A stretch of 13,174 nucleotides of DNA, taken from Sulfopaludibacter sp035551455. GTDB lineage: Bacteria; Acidobacteriota; Terriglobia; Bryobacterales; Bryobacteraceae. The translations under genes and the position numbers were made by a program. Under the pieces are notes generated by a model. It made no database searches. It saw nothing but the letters and a program-made list of their open reading frames with translations, and had not been told where the DNA came from. Location of the stretch: the NCBI GenBank assembly GCA_035551455.1, contig DASZMZ010000055.1, positions 1 through 13,174 on the forward strand. The letters run 5' to 3'. Below, piece after piece: positions 7,751 to 13,174 of this stretch (its first letter is position 1; the number at the start of each line of letters is the position of its first letter).

Positions 7751-9999
7751 GCAAAGCCCGACTTGGTGAAGGGCAGCATGCGCACGCGTTTCCCGGTAGC
7801 GGCAAACACCGCATTGCTCAGCGCCGGAAGCACCGGCGGCAGCGCCGGCTCACCAAGACCAGTCGGCGTGAAGCTGCTCTTCAGGAAGTGGACTTCGATT
7901 TCCGGAGGCGCCTGCGCCATGCGCACCATCGTGTGCTGGTGGTAATTGGTCTGCACCACGCGTCCCTTTTCCACCGTGATTTCCTGACCCATGAGCTCGC
8001 TCAGTCCGTCGATGATGCCGCCCTGCACGATGTTCTCGGCCGCACCCGGATTGATGATCTCGCTGCCCACGTCGGCGCCCACCCAGATCTTGTGGACCTT
8101 GATTTTGTTGGCCGCGTCCACCGACACCTCGGCCACTTCGGCGAAGTAGCCGCGATGGCTGAAGTGGAAAGCCACGCCCATCCCGGTGCCCTTCGGCAAC
8201 TGGCGTTTGCCCCAGTTGGACTTCTCGGCCACCAGTTGGAGAACGCCCTTCATGCGGTTGGCGTCCATGCCCGGAGCCGCGAAGCCGCCGCGTCCGCCCT
8301 GGGCCGGCGCTTCCTGCGGGACTGCTCCCGCATTCAGAAGTTCCAGCCGGAACTGCACGGGATCCTTGTTCGCCGCGTGCGCCAGTTCATCGATGAAGGA
8401 TTGAATCACGAACGCGAAGGCGTTACTGCTGGGCGCGCGCAAGGCGCCGGTGCGAATGCCTAGCGGCTGCACCGAAGCATGCAGCGCGTAGTTGGGAATG
8501 AAGCGCTGCGGAAATTCCGTAGGCCCCATGGCGCCCGACGCCACGAACCGCTCGCCATCGCCATAGCTGATGAAGTGATTGCGCCAGGCCACCAGCTTGC
8601 CTGAGGCGTCCACGCCAGCCTTGAGGTATTGGAAACCGCCCGGCCGGTAGTAGTCGTGCGCCATATCGTCCTCGCGCGACCAGAGCAGTTTCACCGGCGT
8701 TTTGGCCTGCTTTGCGATGTAGGCCGCTTCCACCATGTAGTCGTTGTTGAGCCGGCGGCCGAAACCGCCGCCGCCGCGGACGAGGTGAAGCTGCACGTCC
8801 TTCTCCGGAATGCCCATCGTCTGCGCCACCATGCGACGACCGCCGCCGGGCGTCTGGCTATTGGTCCAGATCTCGACCGTGTTGTCCTTCCAGTGCGCGG
8901 TGGCGCCCTGCGGTTCGAGCGGCGCGTGCGCAATGAACGGGTACGAGTACGCGGCCTCCACCACTTTGGCGGCGCCCTTGAGCGCGGCTTCGGCATCGCC
9001 ATCGGCGCGGATCGTGCGCTGCGGGGCCTGCTTGCTCAACTCGTCGGCGCGCTGCGCGAAGGCGACGCTGCTCTGGTTGGCGCGCGGCCCTTCGTTCCAC
9101 GTCACCTGCAACTTCTTGCGGGCCGATTGCGCATGCCACCAGGTCTCGGCCAGAATCGCGATACCGTTCTCCAGACCCGGATCGCCGGGCAGCACGGTCT
9201 CCGTGATCACCGGACGCTCCACCACGAAGGCCTGCTTCACACCCGGCAGCTTGAGGATCTCGTCCAGATTGGCCTTGACGACAGTGCCGCCGAAGACGCC
9301 GCACTTCTCGAAGACCCCGTAGAGCATCCCCGGCACTTCCACATCGATGGTGAAGACGGCTTTGCCGGTGGTGATCGCTTTCACGTCCACGCCCGGCTGC
9401 GTGTGACCCACAATCTTGTAATCGGCGGGATCCTTCAGCTTGAGCTCAGCCACGTTGGGCGCGGGCAGGCTGGCGGCCTTGGCGGCCAGTTCACCGTATC
9501 CCAGAGAGCGCTTCGAGGACGCATGCAGGACGCGGCCCGAGGCCGTAGCGCACTCAGCTGCCGGAACGTTCCACGTCTGCGCCGCCGCCGTGAGGAAGAG
9601 CTGGCGGCCGGCCGCGCCCACCTGGCGCATGGGCACCCAGTTGTTCGGCGTGGCAGTCGACCCGCCGGCGCTTTGGCCCGCATACTTCGTATCGTCGTAG
9701 TCGGCCTGTTCGATCTTCACCGACTTCCAATCGACGTCGAGCTCCTCGGCGATCAGCATGGGCAGCATGTTGCGGACGCCCTGGCCGAGCTCGGGATTCT
9801 TGGCGACGATGGTCACCGTACCGTCTTGCGCCACCTTGATATAGTTGTGCGGATCCGGCGGCGCTTGCGGCTGACCGCCCCGGCCCTGCGCCGCAGCCTG
9901 GCGCTGCGTGGTGAGGCCGAAGAGCACCCCACCGCCCGCCAGCGCGCTGATCCTGAGGAAAGAGCGGCGTTCCATTTGTTTGTTCTCTTGTGATTTCAT
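7741..9999 (-). CDS. iorB: Molybdopterin-binding subunit of an isoquinoline 1-oxidoreductase / aldehyde oxidase-like hydroxylase, Tat-exported
   Basis: A 752-residue xanthine-oxidase-family catalytic subunit that hydroxylates N-heterocycles or oxidises aldehydes using a molybdenum cofactor. A twin-arginine signal (ERRSFLRISA, R11-R12, then LAGGGVLFGL and a Gln/Ala-rich segment) implies folded export to the periplasm. Visible motifs: NPELGQGVRNMLP near residue 70, GGGGFGRRLNNDYMVEAA, ALRAPSSNAFAF, DVGSEIINPGAAENIVQGG and TGLGEPALPP, whose E717 corresponds to the catalytic Glu of the family. This single-chain, doubled domain form with the RRSFLR leader is typical of IorB-like proteins, usually 730-770 residues. 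The ATG at 9999 follows GGAGGAGAG, ten bases after the [2Fe-2S] subunit stop. The real substrate is not readable; annotation as isoquinoline-specific would be over-precise. No cytochrome c electron acceptor or cofactor-insertion (XdhC-like) gene is in the window. Confidence 0.9.
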   Translation of the reverse strand: MKSQENKQMERRSFLRISALAGGGVLFGLTTQRQAAAQGRGGQPQAPPDPHNYIKVAQDGTVTIVAKNPELGQGVRNMLPMLIAEELDVDWKSVKIEQADYDDTKYAGQSAGGSTATPNNWVPMRQVGAAGRQLFLTAAAQTWNVPAAECATASGRVLHASSKRSLGYGELAAKAASLPAPNVAELKLKDPADYKIVGHTQPGVDVKAITTGKAVFTIDVEVPGMLYGVFEKCGVFGGTVVKANLDEILKLPGVKQAFVVERPVITETVLPGDPGLENGIAILAETWWHAQSARKKLQVTWNEGPRANQSSVAFAQRADELSKQAPQRTIRADGDAEAALKGAAKVVEAAYSYPFIAHAPLEPQGATAHWKDNTVEIWTNSQTPGGGRRMVAQTMGIPEKDVQLHLVRGGGGFGRRLNNDYMVEAAYIAKQAKTPVKLLWSREDDMAHDYYRPGGFQYLKAGVDASGKLVAWRNHFISYGDGERFVASGAMGPTEFPQRFIPNYALHASVQPLGIRTGALRAPSSNAFAFVIQSFIDELAHAANKDPVQFRLELLNAGAVPQEAPAQGGRGGFAAPGMDANRMKGVLQLVAEKSNWGKRQLPKGTGMGVAFHFSHRGYFAEVAEVSVDAANKIKVHKIWVGADVGSEIINPGAAENIVQGGIIDGLSELMGQEITVEKGRVVQTNYHQHTMVRMAQAPPEIEVHFLKSSFTPTGLGEPALPPVLPALSNAVFAATGKRVRMLPFTKSGFAWA

Positions 10000-10009
10000 G
10001 GCTCTCCTC

Positions 10010-10507
10010 CTATTCTCGATTTCCCGGGACCAGCGGCCTGGACCCGTGAGTCGCGCTCATTTCAGCGGCCCGATGTACCGCCCGCCGGATGCGCGTGTAG
10101 GTGGCGCAGCGGCAGAGATTGCCATTCATCGCCGCGTCGATATCTTTATCGGCGGGCTTGGGATTGGCGGCCAGCAGCGCCGCCGCGGACATAATCTGTC
10201 CCGCCTGGCAGTAGCCGCACTGCGGAACATCCACTTCCTGCCAAGCCTGTTGCAGGGGATGCGTTCCGTCCGCCGAAAGTCCCTCAATGGTGGTCACGGC
10301 CTGCGTGCCGACGGCCGAAACCGGCGTGAGGCAGGAGCGAACAGCCTTGCCGCCAAGCAGCACGGTGCACGCGCCGCACTGTCCGATGCCGCAGCCGTAT
10401 TTGGTGCCGTGCATGTGGAGTACATCCCGCAGCACCCAGAGCAGCGGCATGTCGGCAGGCGCGTCGACAGTTGCAGCCCGCCCGTTTACGTTGAGCTTGT
10501 ACGCCAT
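10010..10507 (-). CDS. iorA: [2Fe-2S] subunit of the molybdenum hydroxylase
   Basis: A 165-residue electron-transfer subunit. The plant-ferredoxin-type cluster is bound by C39, C44, C47 and C59 (YGCGIGQCGACTV, then VRSC) and the second, helical-domain cluster by C97, C100, C132 and C134 (CGYCQAGQ, then LCRCATYTRI); all eight ligands are present. This is the usual small subunit of the xanthine oxidase family, normally 150-170 residues, and passes electrons from molybdenum to an external acceptor. It has no signal peptide, so it would be carried across by the Tat signal of its partner. The frame is open to a TTG at 10510, but AAGGAGG (10515-10521) is optimally spaced for the ATG at 10507, so I choose that. 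First gene of a three-gene unit. Confidence 0.93.
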   Translation of the reverse strand: MAYKLNVNGRAATVDAPADMPLLWVLRDVLHMHGTKYGCGIGQCGACTVLLGGKAVRSCLTPVSAVGTQAVTTIEGLSADGTHPLQQAWQEVDVPQCGYCQAGQIMSAAALLAANPKPADKDIDAAMNGNLCRCATYTRIRRAVHRAAEMSATHGSRPLVPGNRE

Positions 10508-10514
10508 CAAATTC

Positions 10515-10521
10515 CCTCCTT
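10515..10521 (-). promoter_or_regulatory. Shine-Dalgarno of the [2Fe-2S] subunit gene
   Basis: AAGGAGG on the minus strand, seven bases before the ATG at 10507; it decides against the TTG at 10510, which would be only four bases away. No good -35/-10 pair for this operon could be picked by eye; TTGCCA with a poor TACGGT is 19 bp apart and unconvincing. Confidence 0.65.
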
Positions 10522-10546
10522 GATTAGTTTTAGCTTACCGTAGATC

Positions 10547-10565
10547 GCCAACCACACGCGTTGGC
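10547..10565. repeat. Inverted repeat in the divergent control region, possible operator
   Basis: GCCAAC (10547-10552) and GTTGGC (10560-10565) form perfect 6-bp arms around a 7-bp centre. It lies between the molybdenum-hydroxylase operon (starting at 10507, minus) and the ArsR operon promoter (10592, plus), a typical place for a dimeric regulator to bind. Which protein binds is unknown. Confidence 0.45.
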
Positions 10566-10591
10566 AAAGAGGTCTGCCTTACTTATATGCC

Positions 10592-10621
10592 TTGACACGT
10601 ATATTCTCTCCGCGGTATATT
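10592..10621 (+). promoter_or_regulatory. Sigma-70-type promoter of the ArsR operon
   Basis: A perfect -35 TTGACA (10592-10597) and a -10 TATATT (10616-10621) are 18 bp apart. Seven bases after the -10 comes G of GTG 10628, so the predicted transcript begins with the start codon. The TTG of the -35 box is the most upstream start-type codon of the frame and would be mistaken for the start by a longest-ORF rule. Confidence 0.8.
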
Positions 10622-10622
10622 C
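10599..10622. repeat. Direct repeat GTATATTC overlapping the ArsR promoter
   Basis: GTATATTC occurs exactly at 10599-10606 and again at 10615-10622, start to start 16 bp. One copy is just after the -35, the other covers the -10. Between them, partly shared with the second copy, is the palindrome CCGCGG (10610-10615). The placement suits repression, perhaps by the regulator encoded immediately downstream. Confidence 0.5.
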
Positions 10623-10627
10623 GGGAA

Positions 10628-10990
10628 GTGGAATCCGTCTTTGAAATCATTGCGGAGCCGAACCGCCGCGCCATCCTCAGCCTGCTGATTTCCTCCCAAC
10701 AGTCGGTGGGGGAAATCGAGCGCCGCCTTCAGATGTCGCAGCCGGCGGTGTCCAAGCACCTGCGTGTCCTGCGCGACGCCGGCTTCGTCGAAGCCACGGT
10801 GGACGCGCAGCGCCGTCTTTACCGGCTCAAGCCTGAACCACTACAGGAATTGGATGCCTGGCTGGCCCCGTTCCGCCGATTCTGGAATGCACACGTCGAC
10901 GCTCTGGAACGCCATCTGGACCGCATGAACGAACCCATCGCGGACAAAGCCATAGGCACGAAAAAGAAAAAGAAAAGGAGAAGAAAATGA
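10628..10990 (+). CDS. ArsR-type winged-helix transcriptional regulator
   Basis: A 120-residue DNA-binding protein. VFEIIAEPNRRAILSLL begins the domain; the helix-turn-helix follows with VGEIERRLQMSQPAVSKHLRVLRDAG (recognition helix around residues 37-50), then the wing VDAQRRLYRL. The metal-binding ELCVCDL-type box of SmtB/ArsR proteins is absent, so this belongs to the metal-independent group often paired with SRPBCC genes. I place the start at GTG 10628 because the longer frame only translates the promoter (see 10592-10621). No Shine-Dalgarno is present; a leaderless transcript is likely. The C-terminus is a strongly basic tail (TKKKKKRRRK, residues 111-120) that could add unspecific DNA contact. 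Its coding sequence also supplies the AAGGAG of the next gene, whose ATG overlaps the TGA by four bases. Confidence 0.9.
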   Translation: MESVFEIIAEPNRRAILSLLISSQQSVGEIERRLQMSQPAVSKHLRVLRDAGFVEATVDAQRRLYRLKPEPLQELDAWLAPFRRFWNAHVDALERHLDRMNEPIADKAIGTKKKKKRRRK

Positions 10991-11535
10991 TCGAAAGCGA
11001 ACAATACGATCCCGGCCCGGCCCGCGGAGCTCAAGTACAAAAAGAGGGTGACAAGTGGACGCTGATTCTGGTGCGAGAACTGCGCCATTCGCCCGAAAAA
11101 GTCTGGCAGGCCCTCACCGATCCGGCACACCTGCGCGAGTGGGCGCCCTTTGTCTCCGATTCGCGGCTGGATGCGGTGGGCACAGTGAATCTCACCTGGG
11201 TAGGCGCGCCCATGGCGATGGAAACGAAGGTGACGCGCGCCGACGCCCCGAAGGTGCTGGAGTATAACGATACGCGGTGGGAACTGGAACCCGTTGGCAG
11301 CGGGACGCGCCTCACTCTGTGGCAGAGCATCGATCGCCGCTACATCTCCATGGGTGCTGCCGGGTGGCATATTTCGTTCGACGTTCTGGATCGTCTGCTG
11401 AGCGGTACTCCCATGGCCCCGATCGCGGGACCCGCGGCCATGAAGTTCGCCGGCTGGCAGCGCTTGAACACCGAGTACGCCGAGCAGTTCGGCGTCAAGG
11501 CCCCGAGTTGGCCGGCCAACCCCCCGAAGGAGTGA
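10987..11535 (+). CDS. SRPBCC (AHSA1-like) domain protein
   Basis: A 182-residue cytoplasmic protein of the START/Bet v1-like superfamily. ILVRELRHSPEKVWQALTDPAHLREWAPF is the characteristic first strand and helices; DTRWELEPVGSGTRLTLWQSID matches the later strands, and a helix carrying GWHISFDVLDRLL follows. These proteins have a deep hydrophobic cavity; the ligand is unknown. The ATG at 10987 overlaps the regulator stop (ATGA) and has AAGGAG (10975-10980) six bases upstream, so it is co-transcribed and probably coupled. Such ArsR-SRPBCC pairs are frequent; the regulator presumably controls this gene. The C-terminal ~35 residues (KFAGWQRLNTEYAEQFG, then a Pro-rich end) are family-typical. 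Function not known. Confidence 0.88.
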   Translation: MIESEQYDPGPARGAQVQKEGDKWTLILVRELRHSPEKVWQALTDPAHLREWAPFVSDSRLDAVGTVNLTWVGAPMAMETKVTRADAPKVLEYNDTRWELEPVGSGTRLTLWQSIDRRYISMGAAGWHISFDVLDRLLSGTPMAPIAGPAAMKFAGWQRLNTEYAEQFGVKAPSWPANPPKE

Positions 11536-11541
11536 ACCAAC

Positions 11542-11926
11542 ATGAAGAAGTCAGAGCCAGGCGAATCGGCATCTCAATTGATCGACCAGAGGATCCAGGA
11601 GCTCGGCGACTGGCGTGGCAAGATGCTCGCGAAGTTGCGCAAACTCATCCACGAGGCGGACCCGGAGATCGTGGAGGAATGGAAATGGCACTCCCACCTG
11701 GTATCACGCCGGCCTCGTCTGCACGGGAGAGACCTACAAGACTGTCGTGAAGATGACATTCGCCAAGGGAGCGGCGTTGAAGGACCATCCTTCCGGTTTA
11801 TTCAACTCCAGCCTGGAAGGGAATGTGCGGCGCGCCATCGACATCCACGAAGGCGAGAAGCTCGATGAGGCCGCGTTGAAGGCTCTGATCCGGGCTGCTG
11901 TGGCCCTCAATCTCAAGGGCCGTTAG
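11542..11926 (+). pseudogene. DUF1801 family gene interrupted by a frameshift
   Basis: The two halves of one DUF1801 protein are in different frames. Frame one from ATG 11542 gives MKKSEPGESASQLIDQRI, ELGDWRGKMLAKLRKLIH and EADPEIVEEWKW up to 11688. Frame two continues with GTPTWYHAGLVCTGETYKT, VVKMTFAKGAALKDHPSGLF and LDEAALKALIRAAVALNLKGR to the TAG at 11924. Relatives read EEWKWRGTP across the joint, so the simplest explanation is loss of five bases at about 11686-11690. Restored length would be about 130 residues, normal for the family (small cytosolic proteins of unknown function, often annotated YdhG-like). AAGGAG (11527-11532) lies nine bases before the ATG, overlapping the previous gene's end, so it is the third gene of the operon. 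Nothing resembling a recoding signal is seen. A sequencing or assembly error is possible, since both halves look well conserved. Confidence 0.82.
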
Positions 11927-11982
11927 CCCGATTGTGGCCTGCCGCGCCGGACCGGGCGGTAACCGAAAACCGGCGCGCGGGC

Positions 11983-11988
11983 TACAAT
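11983..11988 (+). promoter_or_regulatory. -10 element (TACAAT) of the DUF4159 gene
   Basis: TACAAT matches five of six consensus positions and ends seven bases before the ATG at 11995, predicting a transcript that starts with the A of the ATG. No Shine-Dalgarno is present. The -35 is poor (GTAACC at 18 bp). Confidence 0.55.
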
Positions 11989-11994
11989 GCTCCT

Positions 11995-12825
11995 ATGCAA
12001 CGCCGCTTGGCTCTAGGTGCCGTGTTTTTTCTCGCGGCCCTGGGTCTGGCGCAGCGCGGGCGCTTCGGAGGCCGCTTCCCACAGGCCGACGACAACGAAG
12101 CCCCCATGCCCCCGAAACCCGGCGAGTATCATTTCATTCGCCTGGAATATACCGACCTCCCGCAGTTCCACCGTCGCTTCGGCTTCTCTTCCCGCGACGG
12201 CATGGGCTCCGGCTGGTGGCTGGTGGACTGGCCCAACGCCGATAATCATTTCACCACCGGCGTCCAGCGCCTCACCCGCATCGATACCGGCGATCCCCGC
12301 CACCTTCGCCTCATGGACCCCAACCTGTTCGACTATCCCTGGATCTACGCCACCCAAGCCGCCTACTTCGATTTCAGCGATGCCGAAGTCGCCCGTCTCC
12401 GCGAGTATCTTCTGCGCGGCGGCTACCTCGTGGTGGATGACTTCTGGGGTCCCGAGCAGTGGGAGATTTTCCGCCGCATGATGAATCGCGTCCTCCCCAA
12501 CAAACCCATCGCCGATATCGCCCCCTCCGATTCCGTCATGCACGTGCTCTACGATATTCAGGAGAAGGATCTCACCTTCATCCCCGGCTCGCGCCACCTG
12601 CGCCGCTCCTACGATGGCAGCGTGCAGATCGTTCAACCCGAAGGCACGCACCCCGCCTGGCGCGCCATCTTCGACGACCAAAACCACATGATCGTCGCCA
12701 TCAATTACGACACCGACGTCGGAGATGCCTGGGAGTTCGCTGACGTCCCCTACTACCCCGAACAGATGACTGCTCTCGCCTATCGCTACGGCATCAACTA
12801 CATCGTGTATTCGATGACCCACTAA
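11995..12825 (+). CDS. DUF4159 family secreted protein
   Basis: A 276-residue protein with an N-terminal signal peptide (MQRRLALGAVFFLAALGLAQ, cleavage likely after AQ) and a short Pro-rich linker. The DUF4159 domain follows: HFTTGVQRLTRIDTGD, LFDYPWIYATQAAYFDFSD, LREYLLRGGYLVVDDFWG and DIAPSDSVMHVLYDI. The domain has a Rossmann-like, glutamine-amidotransferase-like core in my understanding of the family, with no known activity. In other genomes it often accompanies MoxR ATPase and von Willebrand-domain genes; none is here, so this is an orphan copy. The frame is open to 11932, but the extra residues translate the promoter and would displace the signal peptide, so the ATG at 11995 is preferred. 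Likely leaderless, with its own TACAAT. It lies 68 bp after the DUF1801 pseudogene. Confidence 0.85.
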   Translation: MQRRLALGAVFFLAALGLAQRGRFGGRFPQADDNEAPMPPKPGEYHFIRLEYTDLPQFHRRFGFSSRDGMGSGWWLVDWPNADNHFTTGVQRLTRIDTGDPRHLRLMDPNLFDYPWIYATQAAYFDFSDAEVARLREYLLRGGYLVVDDFWGPEQWEIFRRMMNRVLPNKPIADIAPSDSVMHVLYDIQEKDLTFIPGSRHLRRSYDGSVQIVQPEGTHPAWRAIFDDQNHMIVAINYDTDVGDAWEFADVPYYPEQMTALAYRYGINYIVYSMTH

Positions 12826-12858
12826 ATAGTGTTAAATGATACGTTAATCTGGAACGAA

Positions 12859-12872
12859 GACCTGGGCAGGTC
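12859..12872. repeat. Perfect 14-bp palindrome after the DUF4159 gene
   Basis: GACCTG, GG, CAGGTC-type arrangement (GACCTGGGCAGGTC except for the central pair) 33 bp after the stop codon. As RNA it would form a 5-bp stem with a 4-base loop. No T-tract follows, so it is at best a weak or Rho-assisted terminator, or a protein site. Confidence 0.3.
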
Positions 12873-12941
12873 CTGTTAACCTCGGCAGGCCATATTCTCT
12901 CTGGGCTGGTAACGTTATCCTCACCACATCACTGTTTGTAA

Positions 12942-13174
12942 TTAAACTCACCTTGGAGAGAGTACGACTCGTTCACCCTCAGCTCGGCGACTGCCATCAC
13001 TGGGATGGATTTTTGGGCCTGGGAGTACTCCGGCGATACGGCGGCGTCCGTCGATTATGCGATCGGGACGACATTTTTCGACAGCAGCCTGGGTAGCGGC
13101 ACGTCGACCGGGCTCAGCGACACCAATGTCGGCGGCAACTACTATGGCTATGCCATCGACGAGATCTCGTTCTC
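12942..13174 (+). pseudogene. 5'-truncated fragment of a PEP-CTERM-like secreted protein, running off the window
   Basis: The frame is open from just after a TAA (12939-12941) to the window end. From 12963 it reads YDSFTLSSATAITGMDFWAW, then YSGDTAASVDYAIGTTFFDS, SLGSGTSTGLSDTNVGGNYY and GYAIDEISF. This is the beta-rich, Ser/Thr/Gly-rich pattern of the N-terminal half of acidobacterial PEP-CTERM-sorted exoproteins (compare the usual SDSFTLSSAATVTG). The signal peptide and first ~50 residues normally preceding this block are missing: no ATG, GTG or TTG start lies between the TAA and the block, and the first in-frame ATG (13005) would cut it. The PEP-CTERM anchor would be beyond the window, so the sorting signal is not proven. 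Either a truncated copy, or a frameshift upstream. The rest of this 349-bp stretch (12826-12941) is AT-richer and shows only the palindrome at 12859. Confidence 0.6.

Noticed and set aside
8629..9993. Long plus-strand open frame (454 codons) opposite the molybdopterin subunit
   Set aside because: Composition is His/Arg/Leu-rich noise antisense to a clearly recognised gene; a consequence of high GC at third positions.
12013..12822. Minus-strand open frame of 269 codons opposite the DUF4159 gene
   Set aside because: Gly/Val/Ile-rich shadow; the plus strand has a signal peptide, a promoter and a known domain.

Overview
The window looks like a piece of a GC-rich chromosome from an Acidobacteriota bacterium, most likely the Bryobacterales / 'Candidatus Solibacter' side of the phylum. 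This is inferred from the mix of families recognised by eye: a lone GH97 N-terminal domain, a Tat-exported molybdenum hydroxylase, a DUF4159 protein, DUF2277, an acidobacterial-type small transposase remnant and a PEP-CTERM-like fragment. It is not from a database search. The organism appears to be an aerobic or facultative heterotroph.

Layout, left to right. (1) 1-2340 (+) is the 3' part of a large multidomain protein: a C45/phospholipase-B-like Ntn hydrolase followed by a segment resembling the C-terminal part of M1 aminopeptidases and then an alpha/beta tail. (2) 2418-3329 (+) is a phenylalanine 4-hydroxylase with its own Shine-Dalgarno and candidate promoter, followed by a small DUF2277 gene (3367-3585). 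(3) 3582-4604 (-) is class II fructose-bisphosphate aldolase; its stop codon overlaps the DUF2277 stop convergently. (4) 4605-5079 is intergenic and holds a decayed, internally deleted transposase (4758-4995). (5) 5080-7024 (+) is a two-gene ABC-2 exporter (ATPase and permease, overlapping by 8 nt). (6) 7031-10507 (-) is a three-gene operon: [2Fe-2S] subunit, Tat-exported molybdopterin subunit of an isoquinoline-1-oxidoreductase-like enzyme, and a solo GH97 N-terminal-domain protein. (7) Divergent from it, 10628-11926 (+), is an ArsR-type regulator, an SRPBCC protein and a frameshifted DUF1801 gene. (8) 11995-12825 (+) is a secreted DUF4159 protein. (9) 12942-13174 is a 5'-truncated PEP-CTERM-like coding fragment running off the end.

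The most useful structural signal is in start sites. Three genes (ABC ATPase GTG 5080, ArsR GTG 10628, DUF4159 ATG 11995) have a good -10 hexamer ending 7-8 nt before the start codon and no Shine-Dalgarno in between. They are predicted to be leaderless. The longest-ORF starts for these genes would be wrong; for the ArsR gene the longest-ORF start is the TTG of its own -35 box. Genes inside operons, and aldolase and PAH, use clear AAGGAG-type sites instead.

I see no CRISPR array, tRNA, rRNA, or intact mobile element, and nothing that clearly amounts to a new defence or biosynthetic system. The oddities worth following are the C45/M1 fusion, the solo GH97_N domain translationally overlapped with a molybdenum hydroxylase, and the repeat-bearing divergent control region at 10508-10627.
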